DNA of 64,000 nucleotides from Curtobacterium sp. ER1/6. GTDB lineage: Bacteria > Actinomycetota > Actinomycetes > Actinomycetales > Microbacteriaceae. Position numbers and translations under genes: made by a program. Below are positions 50,467 to 57,494 of the stretch, in pieces. The DNA is taken from the NCBI RefSeq assembly GCF_001742745.1, contig NZ_MJAK01000008.1, positions 62,086-126,085 of the forward strand. The letters are read 5' to 3'. Under the pieces are notes generated by a model. The model did no database searches. It had not been told where the DNA came from and saw only the letters and a list, made by a program, of their open reading frames with translations. Within the stretch, counting starts at the first letter, position 1, and each line of letters begins with the position of its first letter.

Positions 50467-51650
50467 CGTGCGGCTCCGCCGTCCCCGTCCGCCTGGCGGG
50501 AGGCGGCCTCGTCGCGGACGACGTCGGCTGCGTGCTCGATGCGGTCCGCGGCGTCGTCGAGAGCGTCGGCGACGCGCTCGTCAGCGACACGATCGTCAGC
50601 GGCACGGCCGTCCTCGGCCGGCGACCCGGTGTCGTGCGCGGTGGGTGCACCCGAGGGCGCGTCCGGGCTCGCGTCGGCGGTCGCGGCCTGCGTCGCGGTG
50701 ACCGCCGAGTCGGTGGCGTCGGATGCAGCTGCCCCAGCCTCGGCCGCCGCGTCGGTCGCGGCGGCAGCGGCACCTGCTGCGCGGTCGCGCACCTCGGCGG
50801 TCGCGTCGGCTGCGGCGTCCTTCGCGGCGCTGACGGCGTCCTGCGCTGCGTCACCCGCCTCCGAGGACTTCCGCGCCGCGTGGTCCGCGGCGTCGGAAGC
50901 CGCTGCCCGGGCGTCCTGGACCGCGTCGGCAGTGCGGGTCCGAGCGGCGTCGACGGCGTCGGCGGTCGCGGCGCGTGCGGTGTCGAGCGCGTCCGCGGCG
51001 CGGTCGCCCAGGTCGGCTGCCGTGGCGCGGGTGGCGTCGACGGCGTCCCCGGCGGCGTCCTTCGCCTTGCCGGCGGCCTCGCGCGTGGCGGCGGCGGCGT
51101 CCTGCGCTGCGTCCCGTGCACGCTCGGCGACGTCGGCGGCGCTCGCGCGGACGTCCTTCGCGGCACCGGCCACGGCGTCCTTCGTGCGGCTCGCGGCGGC
51201 CCCGACGGCCTCGGTGGCGCGGTCGATGGCCGACGGTTCGTCGTCGAACGGCCCGTGCACGTCGAGCACGCGGACGTCGACCGTGGTCGGCTTGCCGCCG
51301 CCCAGCTGCGAGACCGCCGCGGTCACCTGGTCGCGGACCGCCGCGGCGACCTCGCGCACGTTCAGCGGGTACTCGACGACGACCGACACGGTCACGTCGA
51401 GGGTGTCCTCGGCGTCGTCCACCTGCACCCCCGGTGCTCCGGCGGACCGCCCGAGCTGGGAGCGGACGCGGTCGGCGGCGCGGGCCGCGAGGCTGCCCAG
51501 GTGGTGGACACCCGGCACGCCGAGCGCCGTCTCCGCCGCGGTGCGGGCGGCGACCACCAGGGGCCCGGCGTCGTCGGGGAGCGGGGTGGTCAGCTCGGAC
51601 GGCAGGTCGACCTCGGTCACCTGGGTCCGTGCGTTCGGATCGTGCTGCAT
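50463..51650 (-). CDS. Asp23/Gls24-domain protein with long Ala-rich helical tail
   Basis: 395 residues from ATG 51650 with GAGGAGG upstream. Residues ~10-115 are an Asp23 domain (GVPGVHHLGS, VTVSVVVEYPLNVREVAAAVRDQVTAAV, VDVRVLDVHG). From ~125 to ~330 the sequence is a low-complexity helix of Ala/Asp/Arg repeats (DAAxxATxxAAGKAKDAA, TADAVDAARTRTADAVQDAR) resembling LEA or apolipoprotein-type amphipathic helices. The end is Asp/Arg-rich. Such tails bind membranes or protect against drying. The domain combination is unusual. Confidence 0.85.
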   Translation of the reverse strand: MQHDPNARTQVTEVDLPSELTTPLPDDAGPLVVAARTAAETALGVPGVHHLGSLAARAADRVRSQLGRSAGAPGVQVDDAEDTLDVTVSVVVEYPLNVREVAAAVRDQVTAAVSQLGGGKPTTVDVRVLDVHGPFDDEPSAIDRATEAVGAAASRTKDAVAGAAKDVRASAADVAERARDAAQDAAAATREAAGKAKDAAGDAVDATRATAADLGDRAADALDTARAATADAVDAARTRTADAVQDARAAASDAADHAARKSSEAGDAAQDAVSAAKDAAADATAEVRDRAAGAAAAATDAAAEAGAAASDATDSAVTATQAATADASPDAPSGAPTAHDTGSPAEDGRAADDRVADERVADALDDAADRIEHAADVVRDEAASRQADGDGGAAR

Positions 51651-51672
51651 GGCTTCCTCCTCGGGACAGCAG

Positions 51673-51703
51673 GGCCGTCGCTCCCGCAGGGGGAGCGACG
51701 GCC
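51673..51703. terminator. 13-bp hairpin downstream of csbD-like gene
   Basis: GGCCGTCGCTCCC pairs with the complementary GGAGCGACGGCC side, with a short GCAG-type loop. It is 9 bases after the CsbD stop and just upstream of the Asp23-tail start, so it separates the two transcripts at least in part. Confidence 0.75.
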
Positions 51704-51711
51704 GTGGCCCG

Positions 51712-51885
51712 CTAGTTCTTGAAGACGTCCTTGATGTCCTCGCCGGTCTGCTTCGCGCTCGCAGCGGTCTGGTCCTTCTTGCCCTCGGCGACCTTCGAGT
51801 CGTCGTTCGTGGCGTTGCCGAAGGCCTCCTTGGCCTTGCCCGCGATGTCCTGGGCGGCGTTCTTGATCTTGTCGTCGAGTCCCAT
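51712..51885 (-). CDS. CsbD family general stress protein
   Basis: 57 residues from ATG 51885, too short for most gene callers. The sequence is a typical CsbD: MGLDDKIKNAAQDIAGKAKE, GNATNDDSKVAEGKKDQTAA and a KDVFKN end. CsbD proteins are small, charged, helical stress proteins of unknown mechanism, under sigma-B in Bacillus. It lies in a block of envelope-stress genes, and a hairpin follows. Confidence 0.92.
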   Translation of the reverse strand: MGLDDKIKNAAQDIAGKAKEAFGNATNDDSKVAEGKKDQTAASAKQTGEDIKDVFKN

Positions 51886-51947
51886 GGTGGGTTCCTCTCT
51901 CTCGTGGGCCGGGGTCGTCCCCGGCGGTGGTGGTGTGGTGGTGTGCG

Positions 51948-52511
51948 TCAGTGGACGCGGGTGGTGCGTGCGAGTGCGGTGCGGGTGCCGCCGGTGAGGT
52001 GGACCAGGACCGGTACTTCTCGGCCGAGGGTGCGGTCGAGGGTGGTGACGGCGTGATCGACGGCGTCGAGGACGGTGACCGCGTCACCACCGCGGCGGAC
52101 GTGGACCCGGATCCGGGCCGCCCGCTGCTTCTTCACCAGGTACGTGTCGACCTTGGTCGTGACGATGTCGTGGACGTCGGCGAGTTCGTGGTCGATGACG
52201 TCGCGGACGAGGGCGACGTTCACGGTGACCTGGTCGTCACCGGTGCGTTCCCGGACCGCGACGGACGTGCCGCCACCACCACGGGTGAACACCACGACCA
52301 ACGCGAGGACGATCACGACGGCGCAGACGCCGGCGATGATCCACAGCGCCGCGCCCGGCACGGTGACCTGCTGCGGCAGGGTCACGTACTGCTGCACCGC
52401 GTCGCGGACGGGTTGCAGCACCCCGGCGCCGATCACGACCCCGGCGACGATGCCGATCAGACCGATCAGGAACAGCAGGACCCGGTTGAAGCCGCGGTTG
52501 GTGGTGGTCAT
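51948..52511 (-). CDS. amaP: AmaP-like alkaline shock membrane anchor
   Basis: 187 residues from ATG 52511 (ATGA overlap). Two membrane helices (~10-30 and ~53-75) form a hairpin; the cytoplasmic domain has VRERTGDDQVTVNVALVRDVIDHELADVHDIV and LGREVPVLVHLTGGTR. AmaP in Staphylococcus holds Asp23 at the membrane. Its place after DUF6286 in an Asp23 operon supports the same role here. Confidence 0.85.
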   Translation of the reverse strand: MTTTNRGFNRVLLFLIGLIGIVAGVVIGAGVLQPVRDAVQQYVTLPQQVTVPGAALWIIAGVCAVVIVLALVVVFTRGGGGTSVAVRERTGDDQVTVNVALVRDVIDHELADVHDIVTTKVDTYLVKKQRAARIRVHVRRGGDAVTVLDAVDHAVTTLDRTLGREVPVLVHLTGGTRTALARTTRVH

Positions 52512-53083
52512 GCCAGGGTTCCCTTCTGCTCCACGGTGACCTGCACGCTGGAGCCGTGCTTGCCGCCGAGGCGGCCGAGGCGTTCCTGGACGGCTTGCTC
52601 GACGACGTGGGTGTCGACGGGGATGCCGGACAGGGGCACCACGTGCACCTGGGTGCGGTGCCCACGCGCCGACGCGGACGTGTTGGCCTCGGGGACGTCT
52701 GCTGCGTGCGCGGCGGCGTTCGCGGCGGTGGAGGCGAGGATGCGGGTGTCGATGATCACCGCACCACGGTCGTGGTCGATCCCGGACCGGGGCTGCCGGC
52801 CGGGCCCCAGGGCCAGGACCACCAGCACGATGCCGAGGACCACGAGGGCTACGGCGATGACCTCGGCGATGGTGGTGAACGCGGCGTCGGGCTTGAGGGC
52901 GGTGTCGGCGACGGTCTGCGGGTCCGCCAGCAGCGGCCCCTGCCCGATCGCCTTGAGGACCGCTTCGGTGCCGATCCACGCCGCGACCAGGATCACCACG
53001 ACCAGGGTCACGGCGAGGGCGGTGGACCGGGACCGGTGGATGCTCCGACGACGCAGCCGCTTCTCGAGCTGTTCGGTGCTCAT
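52508..53083 (-). CDS. DUF6286-type membrane protein of the Asp23 operon
   Basis: 191 residues from ATG 53083, chosen because AGGAGG stands just upstream; the frame extends to 53119 without a ribosome site. Basic N-terminus (KRLRRRSIHRSR), helix ~33-52, helix ~87-106, then a domain with RGAVIIDTRILASTAANAAAHAADVPEA and an Asp23-like end (VEQAVQERLGRLGG, SSVQVTVEQKG). Unknown function, recurrent in actinobacterial Asp23 loci. Confidence 0.82.
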   Translation of the reverse strand: MSTEQLEKRLRRRSIHRSRSTALAVTLVVVILVAAWIGTEAVLKAIGQGPLLADPQTVADTALKPDAAFTTIAEVIAVALVVLGIVLVVLALGPGRQPRSGIDHDRGAVIIDTRILASTAANAAAHAADVPEANTSASARGHRTQVHVVPLSGIPVDTHVVEQAVQERLGRLGGKHGSSVQVTVEQKGTLA

Positions 53084-53093
53084 GTGCTTCCTC

Positions 53094-53441
53094 CTACCGG
53101 ACTCGGCCCTCGTGCTCACGCACGAGCCCGGTCAGTTCGATGTGCGTCCGACCCACCCGACGGCCGGCGAGCTCGCTGACGCGCTGCTTGATGTCGTCCG
53201 CGGCGGACGCGGCTGCCTGGACGATGTCGGGCTGGTCCCGGATGGGGCCGGTCACGTCCAGTGCGAGGGATCCCTGCTCGTCGTCGATCCCCACGCGCAG
53301 CCGCTTCGCGGGCACCCGGAGGCGCTCCGCGGCGGCGGCCCGGGCCAGGGCCGTCAGGGCCCGGGCCGTGATCTCCACGCGGCCCGGGACGGCGCCTGCC
53401 GGGACGCTTCCCGAGCCGGTGCTCGCCGGGCCGGCGGTCAC
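53094..53441 (-). CDS. Short Asp23/Gls24-like protein
   Basis: 115 residues from GTG 53441 (GTGA overlap with DUF2273). After a Gly/Pro/Ser-rich start, the body reads VEITARALTALARAAAAERL, LRVGIDDEQGSLALDVTGPI, and IKQRVSELAGRRVGRTHIELTGLV. This strand-helix order is that of an Asp23 domain with the glycine-rich entry motif reduced. Probably a second Asp23-type subunit in the same envelope complex. Confidence 0.78.
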   Translation of the reverse strand: MTAGPASTGSGSVPAGAVPGRVEITARALTALARAAAAERLRVPAKRLRVGIDDEQGSLALDVTGPIRDQPDIVQAAASAADDIKQRVSELAGRRVGRTHIELTGLVREHEGRVR

Positions 53442-53629
53442 CGGGAGCTCCGGCGTCCGGTCAGCACGTCGGTCAGGGCACCCCGGTCGATCTTCCCGGT
53501 CACCAGCGCCGCCACGAGCGCACCGACCAGACCGAACACGACCACCAGGACGAAGCCCCAGAACCCGAACTGCAACGCCACGACCGCGAGGATCGCCCCG
53601 ATCAGGGCACCGATCAGCGTGTTACTCAA
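53438..53629 (-). CDS. DUF2273 small membrane protein
   Basis: 63 residues from TTG 53629. AAGGAG lies 7 bases upstream, inside the last codons of the Asp23 gene, and this start gives the usual family N-terminus (SNTLIGALIGAILAVVALQFG). An ATG at 53665 would add a Thr/Arg tail overlapping asp23 by 44 bases and is less likely. Two membrane helices and a C-terminal IDRGALTDVLTGR. DUF2273 proteins accompany Asp23 and AmaP in many Gram-positives. Confidence 0.85.
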   Translation of the reverse strand: MSNTLIGALIGAILAVVALQFGFWGFVLVVVFGLVGALVAALVTGKIDRGALTDVLTGRRSSR

Positions 53630-54095
53630 CGCGGGACTCCTTCTTGTCGTCGTTGTCGTCGTCATCGCCCGGGATGAACACGTCCTGCACGGTCACGTTG
53701 ACCTCCGCGACCTCCATGCCCACGATCTGCTGCAGCGCACGCGCGACCGAGGAACGCACCCCGTCCGCGACCTGCTGCAGCGACACCGGGTACTCCGCGA
53801 CGATCGTGATGTCAGCGGCGACCTGCTTCTCGCCGACCTCGACCTTGACACCCTGACCGTGGTCACGCTGCCCGATCGCGTCACGCAGCGCACCGATCGC
53901 ACGAGCGGCACCGCCACCGAGCGAGTGCACACCGTTCACCTCACGCGCGGCGATCCCGGCGACCTTCGACACGACCGTGTCATCGATCGTGGTCTTGCCC
54001 GCAGTGCCCGAGGCGTTGCTGCTCGTGGTGCTGATGGTGCCCGTGGAACGGGTGGCGGCCGCGGTGGTCGCGGGGGTGGTGGTGGTGTCAGCCAT
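53622..54095 (-). CDS. Asp23/Gls24 family envelope stress protein
   Basis: 157 residues from ATG 54095, with a GAAGGGAGC site upstream. A ~40-residue Thr/Ser/Ala-rich start precedes the Asp23 domain: IDDTVVSKVAGIAAREVNGVHSLGGG, VKVEVGEKQVAADITIVAEYPVSLQQVADGVRSSVARAL, and VAEVNVTVQDVFIPG. The tail is acidic (GDDDDNDDKKE). First gene of a compact operon DUF2273, Asp23-like, DUF6286, AmaP, CsbD. Confidence 0.93.
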   Translation of the reverse strand: MADTTTTPATTAAATRSTGTISTTSSNASGTAGKTTIDDTVVSKVAGIAAREVNGVHSLGGGAARAIGALRDAIGQRDHGQGVKVEVGEKQVAADITIVAEYPVSLQQVADGVRSSVARALQQIVGMEVAEVNVTVQDVFIPGDDDDNDDKKESRVE

Positions 54096-54318
54096 TGGTT
54101 GCTCCCTTCGAGACCCGCCGGGACACGTTCCCAGCGGTTGCTGTTCACGGATGAGACGGGGTGACACCGAGGTTCGTCACGTCCCCCGTTCCGCGTCCGG
54201 CGATTCCCCAGGAAACAGGCCTCAGGGCTCGATCTTGTCCCCCGATCCCGTCTCGTGCCCGTCGTTGTGGTGCGCAACCGGACAGCCTCGGTGCGTTCGG
54301 GACGGGAGGCGCGCGACG

Positions 54319-54365
54319 ACGGACGGGAGGCGCCGCACCGGTCCGGTGCAGCGCCTCCCGTCCGT
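54319..54365. terminator. 47-nt palindrome, GGACGGGAGGC family, with duplicated left arm
   Basis: ACGGACGGGAGGCGC pairs with its complement at 54351-54365, with one mismatch (54334/54350) before an inner GCACCGG-t-CCGGTGC stem. An extra unpaired left arm GGACGGGAGGCGC lies at 54300-54312. The element is 8 bases after the NRPS-like stop (54374, minus strand), so it acts as that gene's terminator. Confidence 0.78.
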
Positions 54366-54373
54366 CAGGGGGC

Positions 54374-57208
54374 TCAGTGCGTGGCGAGCTGCGCCGTGAT
54401 CAGCGTCGCCACCTGGTCGACGTGCGGTTCCCGGAGGACCGAGCTGTGCTCGGCGTGCACGCGGACCTCGTCGACCTCGCCACGGAGGTAGCGGGCCCAC
54501 CGCGCCGGACCCGACTCGTTGCCGTCGGCGATGACGAGCGTGACGGGGCCGTCGTAGGGGCGGGGCTCGTAGCCGCGCGAGATGAGGAGCGCGTGGTCGA
54601 AGAAGGCGCGGAAGTGCCGCTGCCCCTCCCAGCGGAAGACTCCGGCGCCGTGGCCGCGCGCCCGGCGGGCGATGCGCGCGAACGGGGCGTCGAGTTTGCT
54701 CCGGAGCAACGCCGTCCCGGACGCCACCCGTTGCAGCGCGCCGGGGAGCGCCCTCCTGGCCGGGCGCCCGAGGTCGAGCTCGCCGAACTCGACGACGTCG
54801 GCCTGCTCGGACGCCTGCTCGGGCAGGAACGTGTCGAGGAGGACGACCCGACGGACCTCGTGACCGGCGTCGGTGAGCACCGCGGCCATCTCGAGCGCGA
54901 CCAGGCCGCCGAACGAGTGACCGACGAGCGTGTACGGACCCTGCGGCTGCACGACGCGCATGAGCTCGATGTAGCGGCGGGCCATCGCGGCGATGCTCCG
55001 GTCGGGCAGTGCGCGGCGCTCGAGCCCGTGCTGCTGGAACGCGAAGAGGGGGCGGTCGCCCAGGTGCCGGGCGAGCGGGACGTACGTCAGCGCGAGCGCC
55101 CCCGCGCCGGCCACGCAGAAGAGCGGCTCGGCACCGTCGCCACCTCGTGCGGTGAGCGTCACGATGTCCGGGTGGCTCGGGACCGCCGCGGCGCCGAGGC
55201 GGATCCGCGCGGTGAAGGTGCGGAGCGTCGGGTGCTCGAGGAGTTCCGAGGACGGCACGTCGACACCGAGCCGGTCGGCGACGGCGGCGAGCATCTCCTC
55301 CGCGGACAGCGAGTCGCCGCCGAGTGCCGAGAAGTCGTTGTCGAGGCCGACGGCGGGGAGCTCGAGCGGGCCGACCGAGGGCAGGCCGAGGACCTCGGCC
55401 CAGATCTGCCCGACCGCGAGCTGCCACTGGTCGTAGGTGTCCTCGCCGAGCTCCTCGCCGTCCTCGCCGACGGTCGTGCCGAGCGCCGGGGCCTCGGGCA
55501 GTGCTGCCCGGTCGACCTTGCCGCGCTCGTTCCGCGGCAGGGCGGGCAGCGGCACGATCGACGTCGGCACCATGTAGTCCGGCAGGAGTTCGCGGAGGGC
55601 CTTGCGGATCGCCGCCGGTGACGGCGAGCGGCGTCCGGGCCGGCTCACCACGTACGCGACGAGCCGGGTCGGGGCCGGCGGTGCCTTGACGGCGATCACG
55701 ACGGCCTCGAGCACGGCGTCGACCGTCCGGAGCGCCGCCTCGACCTCGCTCGGCTCCACGAGGTACCCGCGGACCTTCACGGCGTCGTCGGCGCGACCGA
55801 GCAGCGTGAGCACCCCGTGCTCGTCGAAGCGTCCGAGGTCGCCGATCGCCCAGGTCGGGGTGCCGTCGGCGGACGTCCCCGCACGGGTCGCCGTCACCTC
55901 GGGCGCACCCCAGTAGCCGCTCGTCATGGCGTCGGAGATGCAGACGACCTCGCCGCTCTCGCCCGGGTCGGCGAGGCTGCCGTCGGGGCGGCGGACCTCG
56001 ATGCGCTTGCCGGTGACGATCCGGCCGGAGGGCACGCTCCGCTCCGGGACGGGGTCGCTCGCGCGGATCTCGTGCACGGCGTAGACGGCGGTCTCGCTCG
56101 ATCCCGTCCAGTTGCAGAACGACGTCTCCGGTCCGAGCAGCGGGCGGATGCCGGCGATGTCCGTGCCGGTCACCGCCTCGCCCACGGTCGCCACGAGGCG
56201 CAGGCCGCGCAGGCGGTCGTCCGACGGGTCGAGGGCACCGGTCATCGAGCGGACGAGGTGCGGTGTGGTGTGCAGCGTCGTCAGGCCGGCGTCGTGCACC
56301 CACGTGACGAGGCGGTCGACACCGGTCTTCCGGGGGTCGGCGACGTGCAAGGACGCTCCGGCGAGCAGGGCGGACAGGACCAGCGTGAAGCCGGCCGCGA
56401 ACCCGTGCGGCAGGACCGACGCGATCCGGTCCTCCGGCACGAACCGGAAGGACGTGCGCTGTGCGACGGTGTCGACGACGATCTGCCGGTGCGTCATCGT
56501 GACGCCCTTCGGCGCACCGGTCGAGCCGGAGGTGAAGATGATGTCCATCGGGTCGCGCCCGCCGCGGTCGCGGGCCCCGGGGACGACGGCGATGTCGCCG
56601 GGGGTCGCGGCGATCACGCGGGCCTCGCCGAGCAGGTCCTCGAAGGGCAGGACCCGACCGTGCGCGGGCACGAGCGTGGCCGCGCGGTCGGCGTGCTCGA
56701 CGTCCGCGACGACGTCGACGATCCCGGCGAGCGCCATCACGTGCTGCAGTCGGGCCTCGGGCAGGAACGGGTCGAGCGCGACGATGACCCGACCGGCGTG
56801 GAGCAGTCCGAGGAGCGCGACGACCGATGCGGCCCCGTGCCCGACCATCGTGCCGACGGGGACGGTCTCGCCGCCCGCCTCGACGGTGACACCGCGACCG
56901 GAGCGGTCGTCGGGGGTCAGGCGCTCGTGGAGCAGCAGGCCGAGCGCACGGGCGGTGCGGTCGAGCTCGCCGTGCGTGGTCTCGCCGTGCTCGTCGACCA
57001 GCGCGAGCGAGTCCGGTGCGCGCTCGGCGACGGCGGCGAGGCCGTCGAGGACGGAGGTCTCGGTGTCCGGTGCGGTGGTCGTGCTGCTCGCGGTTCCTGC
57101 CGGTGCCGACACGTCGCGCGCGGTGCTCCCGGCGCTCACGACCCGGGTGGTGCGGTCGTCGGGGTGCGGCGCCGATGCCGCCCCCGTGGTGTCGGTCGAG
57201 ATGAGCAT
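54374..57208 (-). CDS. Stand-alone NRPS-like protein, A-T-TE
   Basis: 944 residues. The adenylation domain (~50-570) shows MDIIFTSGSTGAPKGVTMTH, NWTGSSETAVYAVHE, and GRADDAVKVRGYLVEPSEVE, with the core lysine region PRNERGKVDR. The carrier domain has the pantetheine serine S633 in FSALGGDSLSAEEML. The thioesterase has S765 in LVGHSFGGLVALEMA. There is no condensation domain, reductase or second module, and no MbtH or tailoring gene beside it. It could release an amino acid, self-condensed product or ester. Substrate not predictable here. Confidence 0.92.
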   Translation of the reverse strand: MLISTDTTGAASAPHPDDRTTRVVSAGSTARDVSAPAGTASSTTTAPDTETSVLDGLAAVAERAPDSLALVDEHGETTHGELDRTARALGLLLHERLTPDDRSGRGVTVEAGGETVPVGTMVGHGAASVVALLGLLHAGRVIVALDPFLPEARLQHVMALAGIVDVVADVEHADRAATLVPAHGRVLPFEDLLGEARVIAATPGDIAVVPGARDRGGRDPMDIIFTSGSTGAPKGVTMTHRQIVVDTVAQRTSFRFVPEDRIASVLPHGFAAGFTLVLSALLAGASLHVADPRKTGVDRLVTWVHDAGLTTLHTTPHLVRSMTGALDPSDDRLRGLRLVATVGEAVTGTDIAGIRPLLGPETSFCNWTGSSETAVYAVHEIRASDPVPERSVPSGRIVTGKRIEVRRPDGSLADPGESGEVVCISDAMTSGYWGAPEVTATRAGTSADGTPTWAIGDLGRFDEHGVLTLLGRADDAVKVRGYLVEPSEVEAALRTVDAVLEAVVIAVKAPPAPTRLVAYVVSRPGRRSPSPAAIRKALRELLPDYMVPTSIVPLPALPRNERGKVDRAALPEAPALGTTVGEDGEELGEDTYDQWQLAVGQIWAEVLGLPSVGPLELPAVGLDNDFSALGGDSLSAEEMLAAVADRLGVDVPSSELLEHPTLRTFTARIRLGAAAVPSHPDIVTLTARGGDGAEPLFCVAGAGALALTYVPLARHLGDRPLFAFQQHGLERRALPDRSIAAMARRYIELMRVVQPQGPYTLVGHSFGGLVALEMAAVLTDAGHEVRRVVLLDTFLPEQASEQADVVEFGELDLGRPARRALPGALQRVASGTALLRSKLDAPFARIARRARGHGAGVFRWEGQRHFRAFFDHALLISRGYEPRPYDGPVTLVIADGNESGPARWARYLRGEVDEVRVHAEHSSVLREPHVDQVATLITAQLATH

Positions 57209-57283
57209 GCGGGCCCCTGTTCACCGTGCTGCGGACTGTGGTCGGCTGACGCTAACCCGGCGCCGTGCTCCTGCGGACGGGCT

Positions 57284-57362
57284 GTGCGGGAACCCGCGGA
57301 GACCTGCGACTTCCCGCAGCGGGGTGGGGCTGCGGGGTGCGCGGTGCCGCGGGTTCCCGCAC
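57284..57362. promoter_or_regulatory. Nested inverted repeat upstream of the NRPS-like gene
   Basis: GTGCGGGAACCCGCGG (57284-57299) is exactly complementary to CCGCGGGTTCCCGCAC (57347-57362). Inside is a second stem CCCGCAG / CTGCGGG. It is 76 bases upstream of the NRPS start. It may be an RNA leader or attenuator, or part of the terminator zone after the desaturase. Confidence 0.55.
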
Positions 57363-57388
57363 CGGAGTCGGGAGCCCTGCACGACGAA

Positions 57389-57428
57389 GAGCACGTCGCA
57401 CCACGTGGTCACGTGGTGCGACGTGCTC
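57389..57428. terminator. 18-bp perfect hairpin downstream of the desaturase
   Basis: GAGCACGTCGCACCACGT pairs with ACGTGGTGCGACGTGCTC around a GGTC loop. It contains CACGTG twice. It lies 67 bases after the desaturase stop (57495, minus strand), fitting an intrinsic terminator. Confidence 0.75.
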
Positions 57429-57494
57429 GTCGTTGTTCGCCGACGCGTTGCGCCGACCGCTCCACCGGTGAGGGCGGGCTCCGACGCGGGCGCG

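Noticed and set aside
50532..51722. Long plus-strand frames opposite the Ala-rich Asp23 tail gene
   Set aside because: GC-skewed repeats keep both strands open; the minus-strand product has an Asp23 domain and a ribosome site, the others do not.
54222..57224. 1000-codon minus-strand frame overlapping the NRPS-like gene
   Set aside because: Arg/Pro/Gly-rich shadow of the A-T-TE gene; no motif, and it runs through the terminator palindrome.
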